This document shows positions 38,456 through 47,340 of a stretch of 64,000 nucleotides of DNA, one piece after another. Made by a program: the position numbers and the translations under genes. The notes beneath the pieces were generated by a model that ran no database searches, was not told the origin of the DNA, and saw only the letters and a list, made by a program, of their open reading frames with translations. Every line of letters starts with the position of its first letter. Position 1 is the stretch's first letter. The DNA lies in contig NZ_JAUSYD010000001.1 in assembly GCF_030816615.1 (NCBI RefSeq), positions 1,860,001 to 1,924,000 of the forward strand. Reading direction: 5' to 3'. The DNA is from Streptomyces sp. B1I3. Its GTDB lineage: Bacteria > Actinomycetota > Actinomycetes > Streptomycetales > Streptomycetaceae.

Positions 38456-38887
38456 GCTTCCCAGTCCTCCGTCAGGTGCTACACGAGTCGCCTGATTGTT
38501 CGACGCGTCATACTAACGGGGTGGTTCTCCGATCAATGACCTCTGCGAGAAGTCCGCGCCGACCCGGAGAAGGCACCTTGGTGAATACGTGGCGCTCCGT
38601 CAGTTCCCTTGTCTCGATTGTCGGTCGGGGACGGCCGGCACGTGCCGTGCGGCACCGGCCGCCCGCATGTGTGCCGTTGTCGTCCGGCGTCGGTCCCACC
38701 TCGCGGCCGAGCAGGAGACGGCGCCGCGAGTTCGGGAGTGCTCCCCCGCCGACCGGAGGCCGGCGCGCGGCGGGGCCCCGTGACCGCTTCGCGCGGCCGG
38801 TGGCGGAACCGGTGCGCGTGGGCGTGCGGCGCCTCGTGCGCACCGAGGGGGATGGCCAGGCGGCACGCCGCTGTCTACGCTCGCGGG
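38456..38887. promoter_or_regulatory. Divergent gap between LCP and a small membrane-protein gene
   Basis: 432 bases with no supported gene. On the minus strand a TAGTAT near 38510 could be a -10 for the LCP gene. The right half is very G+C-rich with short CCGGCCGCC-type repeats. On the plus strand TACGCT at 38876-38881 precedes the next start by 6 bases. Confidence 0.5.
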
Positions 38888-39355
38888 ATGGGGTGGACGA
38901 CGGTCGCTGGAACGCTGGTCGGTGCGGTCATCGCGCTGGGCTCGGCACTGCTGATCGAGCGGCGCCGCGATCGGCGCGAACTCGCACGGGACTGGAGGTC
39001 GAGCCGGAAGGACCTGTACTCCACGTACCTCTCCACGCTGGCCCGCGCACGCAGCGAACTGTGGGCCGTCGCCCGCGACGTCGACCTGCCCGCGGAGGAG
39101 CGGTCACGGGCGGCGAGGGCGGCCTTCGCCGGTTGCTACGACCTGCGGTACCAGTTCGAGGTCTTCGCGCCCCGGTCGGTCGTCGAGCCGGCCCTGCTGT
39201 ACTTCCGCCGGGTCCGGGATCTGCGTGATTCCGTGGGAGCCGGCCTCCGTCACGGAGTCCCGGAGTACGACCTGCGCGCGGAACAGATCGCCGACGCCCT
39301 CCATCGCGTGCGGGACGCCATGCGGTCCGACATGGGTACGGACGCCATGGCCTGA
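38888..39355 (+). CDS. Small membrane-anchored protein, unknown function
   Basis: 155 residues. One N-terminal membrane helix (WTTVAGTLVGAVIALGSALLI) is followed by a highly charged, helical cytoplasmic part (ERRRDRRELARDWRSSRKDLYSTYLSTLARARSEL) typical of small actinobacterial proteins of unknown role. I start at the ATG at 38888 because the helix begins there; it has no Shine-Dalgarno but a TANNNT hexamer 6 bases ahead, so the mRNA is probably leaderless. The stop codon lies inside the terminator stem. No family recognised. Confidence 0.65.
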   Translation: MGWTTVAGTLVGAVIALGSALLIERRRDRRELARDWRSSRKDLYSTYLSTLARARSELWAVARDVDLPAEERSRAARAAFAGCYDLRYQFEVFAPRSVVEPALLYFRRVRDLRDSVGAGLRHGVPEYDLRAEQIADALHRVRDAMRSDMGTDAMA

Positions 39356-39382
39356 GCGGAGGCGGCGCGCCTCCGCTCAGGC
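39350..39382. terminator. Bidirectional terminator overlapping a stop codon
   Basis: Fourteen-base perfect stem GCCTGAGCGGAGGC/GCCTCCGCTCAGGC with loop GGCGC. The TGA of the membrane-protein gene (39353-39355) is within the left arm; the convergent phosphatase stops 7 bases beyond. Confidence 0.8.
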
Positions 39383-39388
39383 TCCACG

Positions 39389-40012
39389 TCAGTCGATGGC
39401 GTTGAACAAGCGCTCCGGAAGGGCCATGTTGAGAGCCGTCACGACCGGCTTGCCGTGCTCCGTGCCGAGTCGGGAGACCGCCCCCGTGGCGAGCTGGAAC
39501 AGCTCACCGCTCGCCGGGGTCAGCCGCAGATAGCGGGCGGTGAGCACCCGCAGGAAGTGGGAGTGCGCCACCAGGGCGATGTCGGCCTCGCCGAGGCGGG
39601 ACGCCGCCGCCCTGACCTCCGCCAGAACCCGGTCCGCCCGGGCCCCGACCTCCTCCGGGGTCTCCCCCGGGTGCTCGGCCGGGCCGCGGGCGACGCCGTC
39701 GGTCCACAGGTTCCAGTCGGGGCGGGTCCGGCGGATATCGATCGTCGTCACTCCCTCGTACGCCCCGTAGTCCCACTCGTGCAGGTCCGGGGTCTCACGG
39801 GGGGCGGGCAGCTCGGCCAGCTCGGCGGTGCGGCGGGCGCGGAGGTACGGGCTGGTCAGGGTGAGGCCGATCTCCCGCTCCGCGAGCAGCGGTACGAGGG
39901 CGCGGGCCTGCCGCTCACCCAACTCGGTCAGAGGCAGGTCGGTGTAGCTCGTGTGCTGCCCCGAGCGGGACCACTCGGTCTCGCCGTGCCGGATGAGGAT
40001 GAGCTCGCCCAT
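39389..40012 (-). CDS. Histidine phosphatase family protein (phosphoglycerate-mutase-like)
   Basis: 207 residues with the family RHG motif LILIRHGETEW (His9 as phospho-acceptor), TSPYLRARRTAE (Arg), EWDYGAYEG (acid/base Glu) and ALVAHSHFLRVL (second His). These enzymes remove phosphate from small metabolites; the substrate is not visible. I choose the ATG at 40012, where the fold begins; the frame stays open upstream without protein character. It stands alone between gene-poor gaps. Confidence 0.88.
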   Translation of the reverse strand: MGELILIRHGETEWSRSGQHTSYTDLPLTELGERQARALVPLLAEREIGLTLTSPYLRARRTAELAELPAPRETPDLHEWDYGAYEGVTTIDIRRTRPDWNLWTDGVARGPAEHPGETPEEVGARADRVLAEVRAAASRLGEADIALVAHSHFLRVLTARYLRLTPASGELFQLATGAVSRLGTEHGKPVVTALNMALPERLFNAID

Positions 40013-40320
40013 GTGTACGTCCGCCTTCTGTGCCGTGCCGTTCGCGCGTTGCCGCTGGTGCCAACCCCCCGGCCAACGATCGCATTCCTGCCGCCCCGGC
40101 GTTGCGCGGCTCGCCCCTGAAGGGCGCTTCCCGCGTGTGCCCGGCGCCGGAGGCAGCCGTTCCGCTGACTTCCGTGACGTGCTCCGGGTGGAGGGGGCCC
40201 GCCCCTTACACCTGCCCCCGGTCCCATGGCTCCGAACCGCGCCGCCTGCGGGGAGCCGCCGGTCGGTGGACAGCCGGACCGCCTTCGCCCCGGCGCTCCG
40301 GTTGTCCACGGGGAACGGCG
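40013..40320. other. Gene-free gap before the GH31 gene
   Basis: 308 bases. I see no gene, hairpin or operator that stands out; it probably holds the phosphatase promoter. The frames that stay open here look like G+C-bias shadows. Confidence 0.5.
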
Positions 40321-42576
40321 TCAGCGGCTTACGGCCGTCAGGCCCTCCTCGCCCACGACCGTGACCGTGTACGGCCGGTCCGTGTCCGTCGTCACGCGGA
40401 TTTCGCCGCCCTGGCGAACCACCTCGTACGTCGCGGCCACCGCACCCGTGCGATCGGGGACCGTCACCGTGCGGGTGAAGTCGCCCGTGCCCGCCGGGGC
40501 GAAGACGCGCAGCTCCAGGTCGTCCAGCCACTCCCCGTCCGGGCGGGACTCGTCCGCACCGAGGGCCAGGACCGCACCCTGGCGGACCAGGAGGGGCAGG
40601 CTGTCGAAGCCGTGGGTCTCGTGGCACCACCGCGGGCCGGTCACCGTCTCACCGGTCAGCAGGTGGGTCCAGACGCCCTCGGGCACGTAGTACTCGACGT
40701 GGCCGTCCTCGGTGAAGACCGGTGCGACGAGGACGTCCGGCCCCAGCAGGTACTCGCGGTCCGCCGTGCGGGCCGTCGGGTCCTGCGGGAACTCCAGCAG
40801 CAGGGGACGCATCGTCGGGACGCCCGTGCGGTGGGCCTCGACGGCAGCTCCGTACAGGTACGGCATCAGGCGGTGCTTGAGCCGGGTGAACTGCCGGGCC
40901 ACGTCCACCGCTTCGTCACCGAACTCCCACGGCACGCGGTACGACGACGAGCCGTGCAGCCTGCTGTGCGAGGAGAGCAGGCCGAAGGCGAGCCAGCGCT
41001 TGAAGACCGCCGGGTCGGGGGTGCCCTCGAAGCCGCCGATGTCGTGGCTCCAGAAACCGAAGCCGGACAGGGAGAGCGAGAGGCCGCCGCGCAGGGACTC
41101 CGCCATGGCCTCGAAGGAGGACCAGCAGTCGCCACCCCAGTGGACCGGGTACTGCTGGCCGCCGGCCGTCGCCGAGCGGGCGAAGAGGACGGCTTCGCCC
41201 TGACCGCGCTCCTCCTCCAGGAGCTCGAAGACCGCCTTGTTGTAGAGGTGGGTGTAGTAGTTGTGCATGCGCTCCGCGTCGGAGCCGTCGTGCCAGACGA
41301 CGTCCGTGGGGATGCGCTCGCCGAAGTCGGTCTTGAAGCCGTCCACACCCTGGTCGAGAAGCACCTTGAGCTTCCTCTGGAACCAGGCGGTGGCCTCCGG
41401 GTCGGTGAAGTCGACCAGCGCCATGCCGGCCTGCCACTTGTCCCACTGCCAGATGTCACCTCCGGCGGTCTCGACGAAGTAGCCCTTCTCCGCCCCCTCC
41501 TCGTACAGGGCGCTCTTCTGCCCGATGTACGGGTTGATCCAGACACAGATCCTCAGGCCCTTGTCCTTGAGCCGGGCGATCATGCCCTCCGGATCGGGGA
41601 AGACGGCCGGGTCCCACTCGAAGTCGCACCACTGGTACTCGCGCATCCAGAAGCAGTCGAAGTGGAAGACGCTCAGCGGGATCCCGCGCTCGGCCATGCC
41701 GTCGACGAAGGAGGTGACGGTGGCCTCGTCGTAGGACGTGGTGAAGGAGGTGGTCAGCCAGAGGCCGAACGACCAGGCCGGCGGGAGGGCGGGGAGACCG
41801 GTGAGGGCGGCGTACCTGGACAGGACCTCCTTGGGGGTGGGGCCGGCGACGACGAAGTACTCCAGCGTCTGGTCCTCGACGCTGAACTGCACCTGGCCGA
41901 CGGCTTCGGAGCCCACCTCGAAGGAGACCTTGCCGGGGTGGTTGACGAAGATGCCGTAACCGCGCGAGGAGAGGTAGAACGGGATGTTCTTGTACGCCTG
42001 CTCGCTGCTCGTGCCGCCGTCGGCCTGCCAGATGTCGACGACCTGACCGTTCTTGACGTACGGCGTGAAGCGCTCACCGAGGCCGTGGACGGTCTCCCCG
42101 ACACCCAGGGCGAGTTGGGCGACCATGTGGTGGCTGCCGTCGGGGACGGTCGCGAAGGCGGTGCCCTTGCGCCCGGCCGATGTCAGGACCTGTCCGTCGC
42201 CGTCGAGGAACTCCAGGCCGAAGGCGCCCTCGGTGGGCACGCGCAGGGTGAGCGGGCCGCTGGTCAGCTCGGCGGCGGTGCCCTGGGTGCGGGTGGTCGC
42301 GGCGGACCGGGCGGCCGCACCCGGCAGCTCGAAGTCGGGTCCTTTGCCGCGCCTGCCCGCGTGGTGGGTGAGACGCACGGCGATGACGCCCTCGGCGGGC
42401 GCGTAGGCGTCCACGGTGATCAGCGGTGCGTTCAGCGTGTCACCACGACGCTCGACTCGCTTGACGGCGGCGTAGGCGGCGAGACGGTCGTCGTCGAGGC
42501 GGACGTCGCGGACTTCGGTGGCGTAGGAGGCGTGCACACCGTTGCGCAACTGCCAGAAGCCGTCGGTGAACTTCAT
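40321..42576 (-). CDS. GH31 alpha-xylosidase
   Basis: 751-residue GH31 enzyme of the YicI type, releasing alpha-linked xylose from isoprimeverose and xyloglucan oligosaccharides. The catalytic nucleophile Asp, near residue 417, is in GFKTDFGERIP, and the acid/base Asp, near 482, in HWGGDCWSS, almost the same positions as in E. coli YicI. The KTDFGE form and the N-terminal MKFTDGFWQLRNGV are typical of alpha-xylosidases rather than alpha-glucosidases. No signal peptide, so it works on imported sugar. ATG at 42576 with AAGGA ahead. Divergent from xylose isomerase. Confidence 0.9.
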   Translation of the reverse strand: MKFTDGFWQLRNGVHASYATEVRDVRLDDDRLAAYAAVKRVERRGDTLNAPLITVDAYAPAEGVIAVRLTHHAGRRGKGPDFELPGAAARSAATTRTQGTAAELTSGPLTLRVPTEGAFGLEFLDGDGQVLTSAGRKGTAFATVPDGSHHMVAQLALGVGETVHGLGERFTPYVKNGQVVDIWQADGGTSSEQAYKNIPFYLSSRGYGIFVNHPGKVSFEVGSEAVGQVQFSVEDQTLEYFVVAGPTPKEVLSRYAALTGLPALPPAWSFGLWLTTSFTTSYDEATVTSFVDGMAERGIPLSVFHFDCFWMREYQWCDFEWDPAVFPDPEGMIARLKDKGLRICVWINPYIGQKSALYEEGAEKGYFVETAGGDIWQWDKWQAGMALVDFTDPEATAWFQRKLKVLLDQGVDGFKTDFGERIPTDVVWHDGSDAERMHNYYTHLYNKAVFELLEEERGQGEAVLFARSATAGGQQYPVHWGGDCWSSFEAMAESLRGGLSLSLSGFGFWSHDIGGFEGTPDPAVFKRWLAFGLLSSHSRLHGSSSYRVPWEFGDEAVDVARQFTRLKHRLMPYLYGAAVEAHRTGVPTMRPLLLEFPQDPTARTADREYLLGPDVLVAPVFTEDGHVEYYVPEGVWTHLLTGETVTGPRWCHETHGFDSLPLLVRQGAVLALGADESRPDGEWLDDLELRVFAPAGTGDFTRTVTVPDRTGAVAATYEVVRQGGEIRVTTDTDRPYTVTVVGEEGLTAVSR

Positions 42577-42920
42577 GGGGGTGGTCCTTCGTCCGTCTCG
42601 GGAGTACGGGAGTCGGAGGTTCGGGGGTGCGGGAGTCGGGGCGGCGGCGGTACAACGCGGCGGCGGCGGACCTCCCGATTTTGATCGTACACAAAACAAA
42701 TGTGACGAGAGGGCGGGTGCGTCCCCGGGAACGGCCGGGCATCCCGAAAGTTTCGACCCGCACCACACGGGCGGGATCGGCCATGATGGCGCCACGTGAG
42801 CGATACGTCACGGAAACGGTATAGAAACCCCCGACGGGATGGAGTATTAGTACTGCAAGCAAACAAATAGGTCGGCCGGCAGCGCTGGCGCCCGCACCTT
42901 CGTCGACAAGAGGCTGATCA
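42577..42920. promoter_or_regulatory. Divergent promoter region of the alpha-xylosidase and xylA genes
   Basis: 344 bases. It carries two AAACAAAT half-sites in the same orientation, 42694-42701 and 42861-42868, one near each gene. This element resembles half-sites of ROK-type XylR operators (TTTGTTT). A ROK gene lies 7.7 kb away. A TATAGA at about 42820 could be a -10 for xylA. Confidence 0.5.
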
Positions 42921-44090
42921 ATGTCGGAACGCTTCACGCCCACCCCTGAGGACAGGTTCACCTTCGGTCTCTGGACGGTCGGCTGGCGTGGCAACGACCC
43001 GTTCGGTGAGCCGACCCGGCCCGCGCTGGACCCGGTCGAGTCGGTCGAGCAGCTGGCCGCGCTCGGGGCACACGGTGTGACGTTCCACGACGACGACCTC
43101 ATCCCCTTCGGCTCGAGCGACAGCGAGCGGGCCCGCCTGATCGGCCGGTTCAAGGACGCCCTGGAACGCACCGGGATGAAGGTCCCGATGGCGACGACGA
43201 ACCTGTTCACCCACCCGGTGTTCAAGGACGGCGGCTTCACCTCCAACGACCGCGACGTCCGCCGCTTCGCGCTGCGCAAGGTCATCCGCAACATCGACCT
43301 CGCCGCCGAGCTCGGCGCGCGGACCTACGTCGCCTGGGGCGGCCGCGAGGGCGCCGAGTCCGGCGCCGCCAAGGACGTCCGCGTCGCCCTGGACCGCATG
43401 AAGGAAGCCTTCGACCTGCTGGGCGACTACGTCACCGAACAGGGCTACGACCTGCGCTTCGCCATCGAGCCCAAGCCCAACGAGCCCCGCGGCGACATCC
43501 TCCTGCCCACCATCGGCCACGCCCTCGCCTTCATCGAGCGCCTCGAGCGCCCCGAACTGGTCGGCGTGAACCCCGAGACCGGACACGAGCAGATGGCCGG
43601 ACTCAACTTCCCCCACGGCATCGCCCAGGCCCTGTGGGCCGGCAAGCTCTTCCACATCGACCTCAACGGCCAGTCCGGCATCAAGTACGACCAGGACTTC
43701 CGCTTCGGCGCCGGCGACCTGCGCCAGGCCTTCTGGCTCGTCGACCTCCTGGAGACCGCCGGCTACGAAGGCCCCCGCCACTTCGACTTCAAGCCCGTAC
43801 GCACCGACGGCATCGACGGCGTCTGGGAATCCGCGAAGAACTGCATGCGCAACTACCTCATCCTCAAGGAACGCGCCGCCGCCTTCCGCGCCGACCCCTC
43901 CGTCCAGGACGCCCTCACCGCCTCCCGCCTGCACGAACTCGCCCGCCCCACCGCCGACGACGGCCTCAAGAGCCTCCTCGCCGACCGCACCGCCTACGAG
44001 GACTTCGACGTGGACGCCGCCGCGACACGCTCCATGGCCTTCGAAGCCCTCGACCAGCTCGCCATGGACCACCTCCTCGGCGTCCGCTGA
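42921..44090 (+). CDS. xylA: Xylose isomerase
   Basis: 389-residue enzyme converting D-xylose to D-xylulose (and glucose to fructose), close in length and sequence to the industrial Streptomyces glucose isomerases. The catalytic base region [10 protein letters not shown] has His56 and Asp59, the metal-binding [13 protein letters not shown] and [10 protein letters not shown] follow, and [18 protein letters not shown] and [11 protein letters not shown] supply the other metal ligands. No xylulokinase gene is next to it. ATG at 42921. A terminator follows directly, so it is probably monocistronic. Confidence 0.97.
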   Translation: MSERFTPTPEDRFTFGLWTVGWRGNDPFGEPTRPALDPVESVEQLAALGAHGVTFHDDDLIPFGSSDSERARLIGRFKDALERTGMKVPMATTNLFTHPVFKDGGFTSNDRDVRRFALRKVIRNIDLAAELGARTYVAWGGREGAESGAAKDVRVALDRMKEAFDLLGDYVTEQGYDLRFAIEPKPNEPRGDILLPTIGHALAFIERLERPELVGVNPETGHEQMAGLNFPHGIAQALWAGKLFHIDLNGQSGIKYDQDFRFGAGDLRQAFWLVDLLETAGYEGPRHFDFKPVRTDGIDGVWESAKNCMRNYLILKERAAAFRADPSVQDALTASRLHELARPTADDGLKSLLADRTAYEDFDVDAAATRSMAFEALDQLAMDHLLGVR

Positions 44091-44096
44091 CGTTGC

Positions 44097-44127
44097 GGGT
44101 GCCCGGCGGTTCCACCGCCGGGCACCC
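44097..44127 (+). terminator. Terminator after xylA
   Basis: Thirteen-base perfect stem GGGTGCCCGGCGG/CCGCCGGGCACCC with a 5-base loop, 7 bases after the stop. Confidence 0.85.
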
Positions 44128-44179
44128 CTTCCCGTGCCCGTACCCGCCGGACCGGCGCACGGTCTCCGCACAGAGCTCG

Positions 44180-44193
44180 TGGGAGCGCTCCCC
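44180..44193. promoter_or_regulatory. CebR-like operator before the beta-glucoside uptake operon
   Basis: TGGGAGCGCTCCCC matches 13 of 14 of the CebR consensus TGGGAGCGCTCCCA. It is 38 bases before the GTG of the binding protein. CebR is the cellobiose-responsive LacI repressor of cebEFG-bglC. Confidence 0.65.
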
Positions 44194-44230
44194 CACTCCC
44201 CGGCCCCCCTCTCACCGCAAGGGCACCACC

Positions 44231-45487
44231 GTGACAGAACCTTCCCCGGACGGCCTGGCCCGACGCCACCGCAGCAGGCGGATCGTCCTCCCCCTCACCG
44301 TCGTCTCCGCCGTCGTCGCCGGCACCGTTCTGTCCGGGTGCGGCCAGCAGCGCGACGACGACGTCTACACCGTCATGAACTCCTCGACCGACGAGTCGTA
44401 CCACCGCTGGGACGGCGACACGCTCGCGCGCTGCAGCAAGCAGCTCGGAATCACCATCGAGCAGCAGAGCGTCCCGGCCGCGCAGCTGATGACGAAGGCG
44501 CTGCGCATGGCGTCGTCGAAGTCGCTTCCGGACGTCCTTCAGCTGGACGCCTCCGAGATGCCGACGTTCGCCGAGGCCGGCGGCCTGATACCGCTGAAGG
44601 ACCTGGGGCTGACCACCACGGACATCCCCGAGGGGATCGTCGACTTCGGTTCGTTCGACGGTAAGTACTACGGCGCCGCGCGCACGGTGAACACCCTGGC
44701 GCTGTTCTACAACAAGGACACCCTCGACAAGGCCGGTCTGAAGGTGCCCACCACGTGGGCCGAGATGCAGTCGACCGCCAGGAAGCTGACCAGGGGCAAG
44801 CAGTACGGCCTCGCACTGAGCGCGGGCGGCGCGGAGGACGGCGTCTTCCAGTTCACCCCGTTCATGTGGTCGAACGGCGGTGACGAGACGAAACTCGACA
44901 GCCCCGAGGTCGCCGGTGCGCTGGACTACTGGAAGGCGCTGCTGAAGGACGGCTCGCTCTCCAAGTCCACGGTCAACTGGACCCAGGCCGACGTGAACGA
45001 CCAGTTCATGGCCGGCAACGCCGCCATGATGATCAACGGCCCGTGGCAGGTGGAGACCCTGAACGCCAAGAAGGGGCTCAACTGGGGCATCGCGCGGATT
45101 CCCGTCCCCGAGGCGGGTGACGACTCGGTCGGCCCGCTGGGCGGCGGTGTGCTCACCGTGCCCAACACCGGCGACACCGAGCGCGAGAGGACGGCCGCGA
45201 AGATCATCGGGTGTATGGCGGGCGAGCAGGAGCAGATCACCTACGCCCTGAACAGCTGGATGGTCCCGGCGAACAGCAAGGCAGCCGCCGTCTGGCGCAC
45301 CAAGGCCCCGGAGCTGGCGGCCCTGGCCGGACAGGTCTCGACGGCCCGCTCCCGCACCGCGAAGGTCGGCGCGCAGTGGTCGTCCGTGTCGCTCGCCCTG
45401 CAGAGCGCCTTCCAGTCCGCCCTCACCGGCGAGTCCAGCGAGGCCGCTCTGAAGCGTGCCCAGCAGCAGGTCACGAGCGGGAACTGA
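44231..45487 (+). CDS. Sugar-binding lipoprotein, CebE-like
   Basis: 418-residue family 1 solute-binding protein. The N terminus is basic (LARRHRSRRIVLP), then a hydrophobic stretch and a lipobox TVLSGCGQ. The mature part starts YTVMNSSTDESYHRWDGD and contains LPDVLQLDASEMPTFAEAGG, NTLALFYNKDTLDKAGLKVP and MMINGPWQVE, typical of CUT1 oligosaccharide binders. The GTG at 44231 has AAGGG about 7 bases ahead. It heads an operon with two permeases and a GH1 beta-glucosidase under a CebR-like box, which suggests a cello- or related beta-oligosaccharide substrate. Confidence 0.88.
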   Translation: MTEPSPDGLARRHRSRRIVLPLTVVSAVVAGTVLSGCGQQRDDDVYTVMNSSTDESYHRWDGDTLARCSKQLGITIEQQSVPAAQLMTKALRMASSKSLPDVLQLDASEMPTFAEAGGLIPLKDLGLTTTDIPEGIVDFGSFDGKYYGAARTVNTLALFYNKDTLDKAGLKVPTTWAEMQSTARKLTRGKQYGLALSAGGAEDGVFQFTPFMWSNGGDETKLDSPEVAGALDYWKALLKDGSLSKSTVNWTQADVNDQFMAGNAAMMINGPWQVETLNAKKGLNWGIARIPVPEAGDDSVGPLGGGVLTVPNTGDTERERTAAKIIGCMAGEQEQITYALNSWMVPANSKAAAVWRTKAPELAALAGQVSTARSRTAKVGAQWSSVSLALQSAFQSALTGESSEAALKRAQQQVTSGN

Positions 45488-45497
45488 GGTAAGAACC

Positions 45498-46469
45498 ATG
45501 TCATCCACCACAGCCTCGGCCGCCGCGCCGCCGGCCGGCCCGAAGGCCGCCGACGCCGGTGCGGCTTCCATGCCCGTGAACCCGCGGAGCGCCAAGCGCC
45601 GCAGGACACTCGCCCAGTGGGGGTTCATCGCCCCCGCCGTGATCTTCATGGCGCTGTTCTTCGGCTACCCGCTCGTCCGCAACGTCGTGATGAGCTTCCA
45701 GGACTACTCGCCGTCCACCTTCTTCACCGGTGAGGCGCCGTTCAACGGCCTGGACAACTGGAACAACGTCTTCAGCGACGGCCTGTTCGGCAAGGCCCTG
45801 TGGCAGACGATCCTCTTCACGATCGGCTCGCTCGCCGGGCAGTTCTGCATCGGTCTGGCCCTCGCCGTCTTCTTCACCCGCCGCTTCCCGCTGAACGGGA
45901 TCCTGCGCTCCCTGATCCTGCTCCCGTGGCTGGTCCCCATGGTCGTGTCCGGCATCGTCTGGCGGCGCATCTTCGACCAGGACACCGGTGTCCTCAACTC
46001 CTTCCTGGGAACCGTCGGCCTCCCCGCCGACACGCCGTGGCTGACCAGCACCGGCATGGCGCTGGTCTCGGTGATCCTCGTGAACATCTGGATCGGCATC
46101 CCGTTCAACATGGTGATCCTCTACGGCGGTCTCCAGGAGGTCCCCAAGGAGCTCAACGAGGCTGCGGCCCTCGACGGCGCCTCGGCCTGGCGCACGTTCC
46201 GCTCGGTCACCCTGCCCATGCTCAAGCCCGTCATCACCGTGGTGCTGGTGCTCGGCTTCATGTCGACGGTCAAGATCCTCGACCTGGTCCTCGCCCTCAC
46301 CGACGGCGGCCCCGCGGACTCCACCCAGACGCTCGGCACGCTCACGTACCAGAACTCCTTCGTCCAGATGGACTTCGGGGCCGGTGCCGTGGTCGGCAAC
46401 ATCCTGATCCTGATCTCCGCCGTCTTCGCGGTGTTCTACCTGCGGGTCAACCGCAACGAGGGGAAGTGA
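45498..46469 (+). CDS. Sugar ABC transporter permease (CUT1), CebF-like
   Basis: 323 residues with a long Pro/Ala-rich N terminus, six membrane helices starting at WGFIAPAVIFMALFFGYPL, and the EAA coupling loop NEAAALDGASAWRTFRSVTLPML. Partner of the next permease in a four-gene operon with no ATPase; MsiK is the likely energiser. ATG at 45498, 10 bases after the binding-protein stop. Confidence 0.88.
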   Translation: MSSTTASAAAPPAGPKAADAGAASMPVNPRSAKRRRTLAQWGFIAPAVIFMALFFGYPLVRNVVMSFQDYSPSTFFTGEAPFNGLDNWNNVFSDGLFGKALWQTILFTIGSLAGQFCIGLALAVFFTRRFPLNGILRSLILLPWLVPMVVSGIVWRRIFDQDTGVLNSFLGTVGLPADTPWLTSTGMALVSVILVNIWIGIPFNMVILYGGLQEVPKELNEAAALDGASAWRTFRSVTLPMLKPVITVVLVLGFMSTVKILDLVLALTDGGPADSTQTLGTLTYQNSFVQMDFGAGAVVGNILILISAVFAVFYLRVNRNEGK

Positions 46470-46474
46470 CCGGC

Positions 46475-47332
46475 ATGGCGACCACCACCCAGATCCCCGC
46501 CGCCCCGGCTCCCGCAGCCGTCCACCGGCCGAAGCGCCGCTGGGGTGCGACCGTCTTCGGCGTCGTCGTCCTCGCGGTCATGCTGTTCCCGCTCTACTGG
46601 ATGATCAACACCGCGCTGCAGCCGGACGCGAGCCTGGTCGACGTGGGCCCGGTCCCCACGGGCGTGGACTTCTCCGGCTTCACCTCCGCGCTCACCGAGC
46701 AGGGCGGCAACCTGCTGACCTCCCTGGCCGTGGCGCTCGGCGCCGTGGCCATCTGCCTGGCGATCTCCGCGCCGGCGGCGTACGGGCTGGCGCAGTTCAA
46801 CCTGCGCGGGGGCAGGACGATCGTCTTCGGCACGCTCATCACCCAGATGGTGCCGGGCATCGTCATCGCCAACGCCCTGTACAGCGCGTACGTCGACCTC
46901 GGCCTGGTCAACTCCTACTTCGGCCTGATGCTGGCGGACGCCTCGCTGGGCATCCCGTTCGCGATCGTGCTGATGCGCTCGTTCATGGTGTCCATCCCGC
47001 GTGAGGTCATCGAGGCCGCCGAGGTGGACGGCGCGGGCCGCGTCCGTACGTTCGTCCAGGTCGTCCTGCCGATGAGCCGCAACTCGCTGATCACCGCCGG
47101 GCTGTTCTCGTTCCTGTACGCGTGGAGCGACTTCATGTTCGCGCTCACGCTGAACACCACGGACGACGTCAAGCCGATCACGCTGGGCATCTACCAGTAC
47201 ATCGGCGCGCACGTCGGCGACTGGGGTTCGGTCATGGCCGCGTCCGTGCTCTCCGCGGTGCCCGCCGCGGTCCTCCTCGTCCTGTCCCAGAAGTACATCG
47301 CCGCCGGGATCACCGGCGGCTCGGTCAAGTAG
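46475..47332 (+). CDS. Sugar ABC transporter permease (CUT1), CebG-like
   Basis: 285 residues, six helices (first: VFGVVVLAVMLFPLYWMINTAL) and the EAA loop IEAAEVDGAGRVRTFVQVVLPM. It completes the importer with the upstream permease, 5 bases away. ATG at 46475; the GH1 gene starts 8 bases after its stop. Confidence 0.88.
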   Translation: MATTTQIPAAPAPAAVHRPKRRWGATVFGVVVLAVMLFPLYWMINTALQPDASLVDVGPVPTGVDFSGFTSALTEQGGNLLTSLAVALGAVAICLAISAPAAYGLAQFNLRGGRTIVFGTLITQMVPGIVIANALYSAYVDLGLVNSYFGLMLADASLGIPFAIVLMRSFMVSIPREVIEAAEVDGAGRVRTFVQVVLPMSRNSLITAGLFSFLYAWSDFMFALTLNTTDDVKPITLGIYQYIGAHVGDWGSVMAASVLSAVPAAVLLVLSQKYIAAGITGGSVK

Positions 47333-47340
47333 GGGTATTC

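Noticed and set aside
40030..42684. 884-codon plus-strand frame opposite the alpha-xylosidase
   Set aside because: No Shine-Dalgarno or motifs; the GH31 catalytic residues lie on the other strand.
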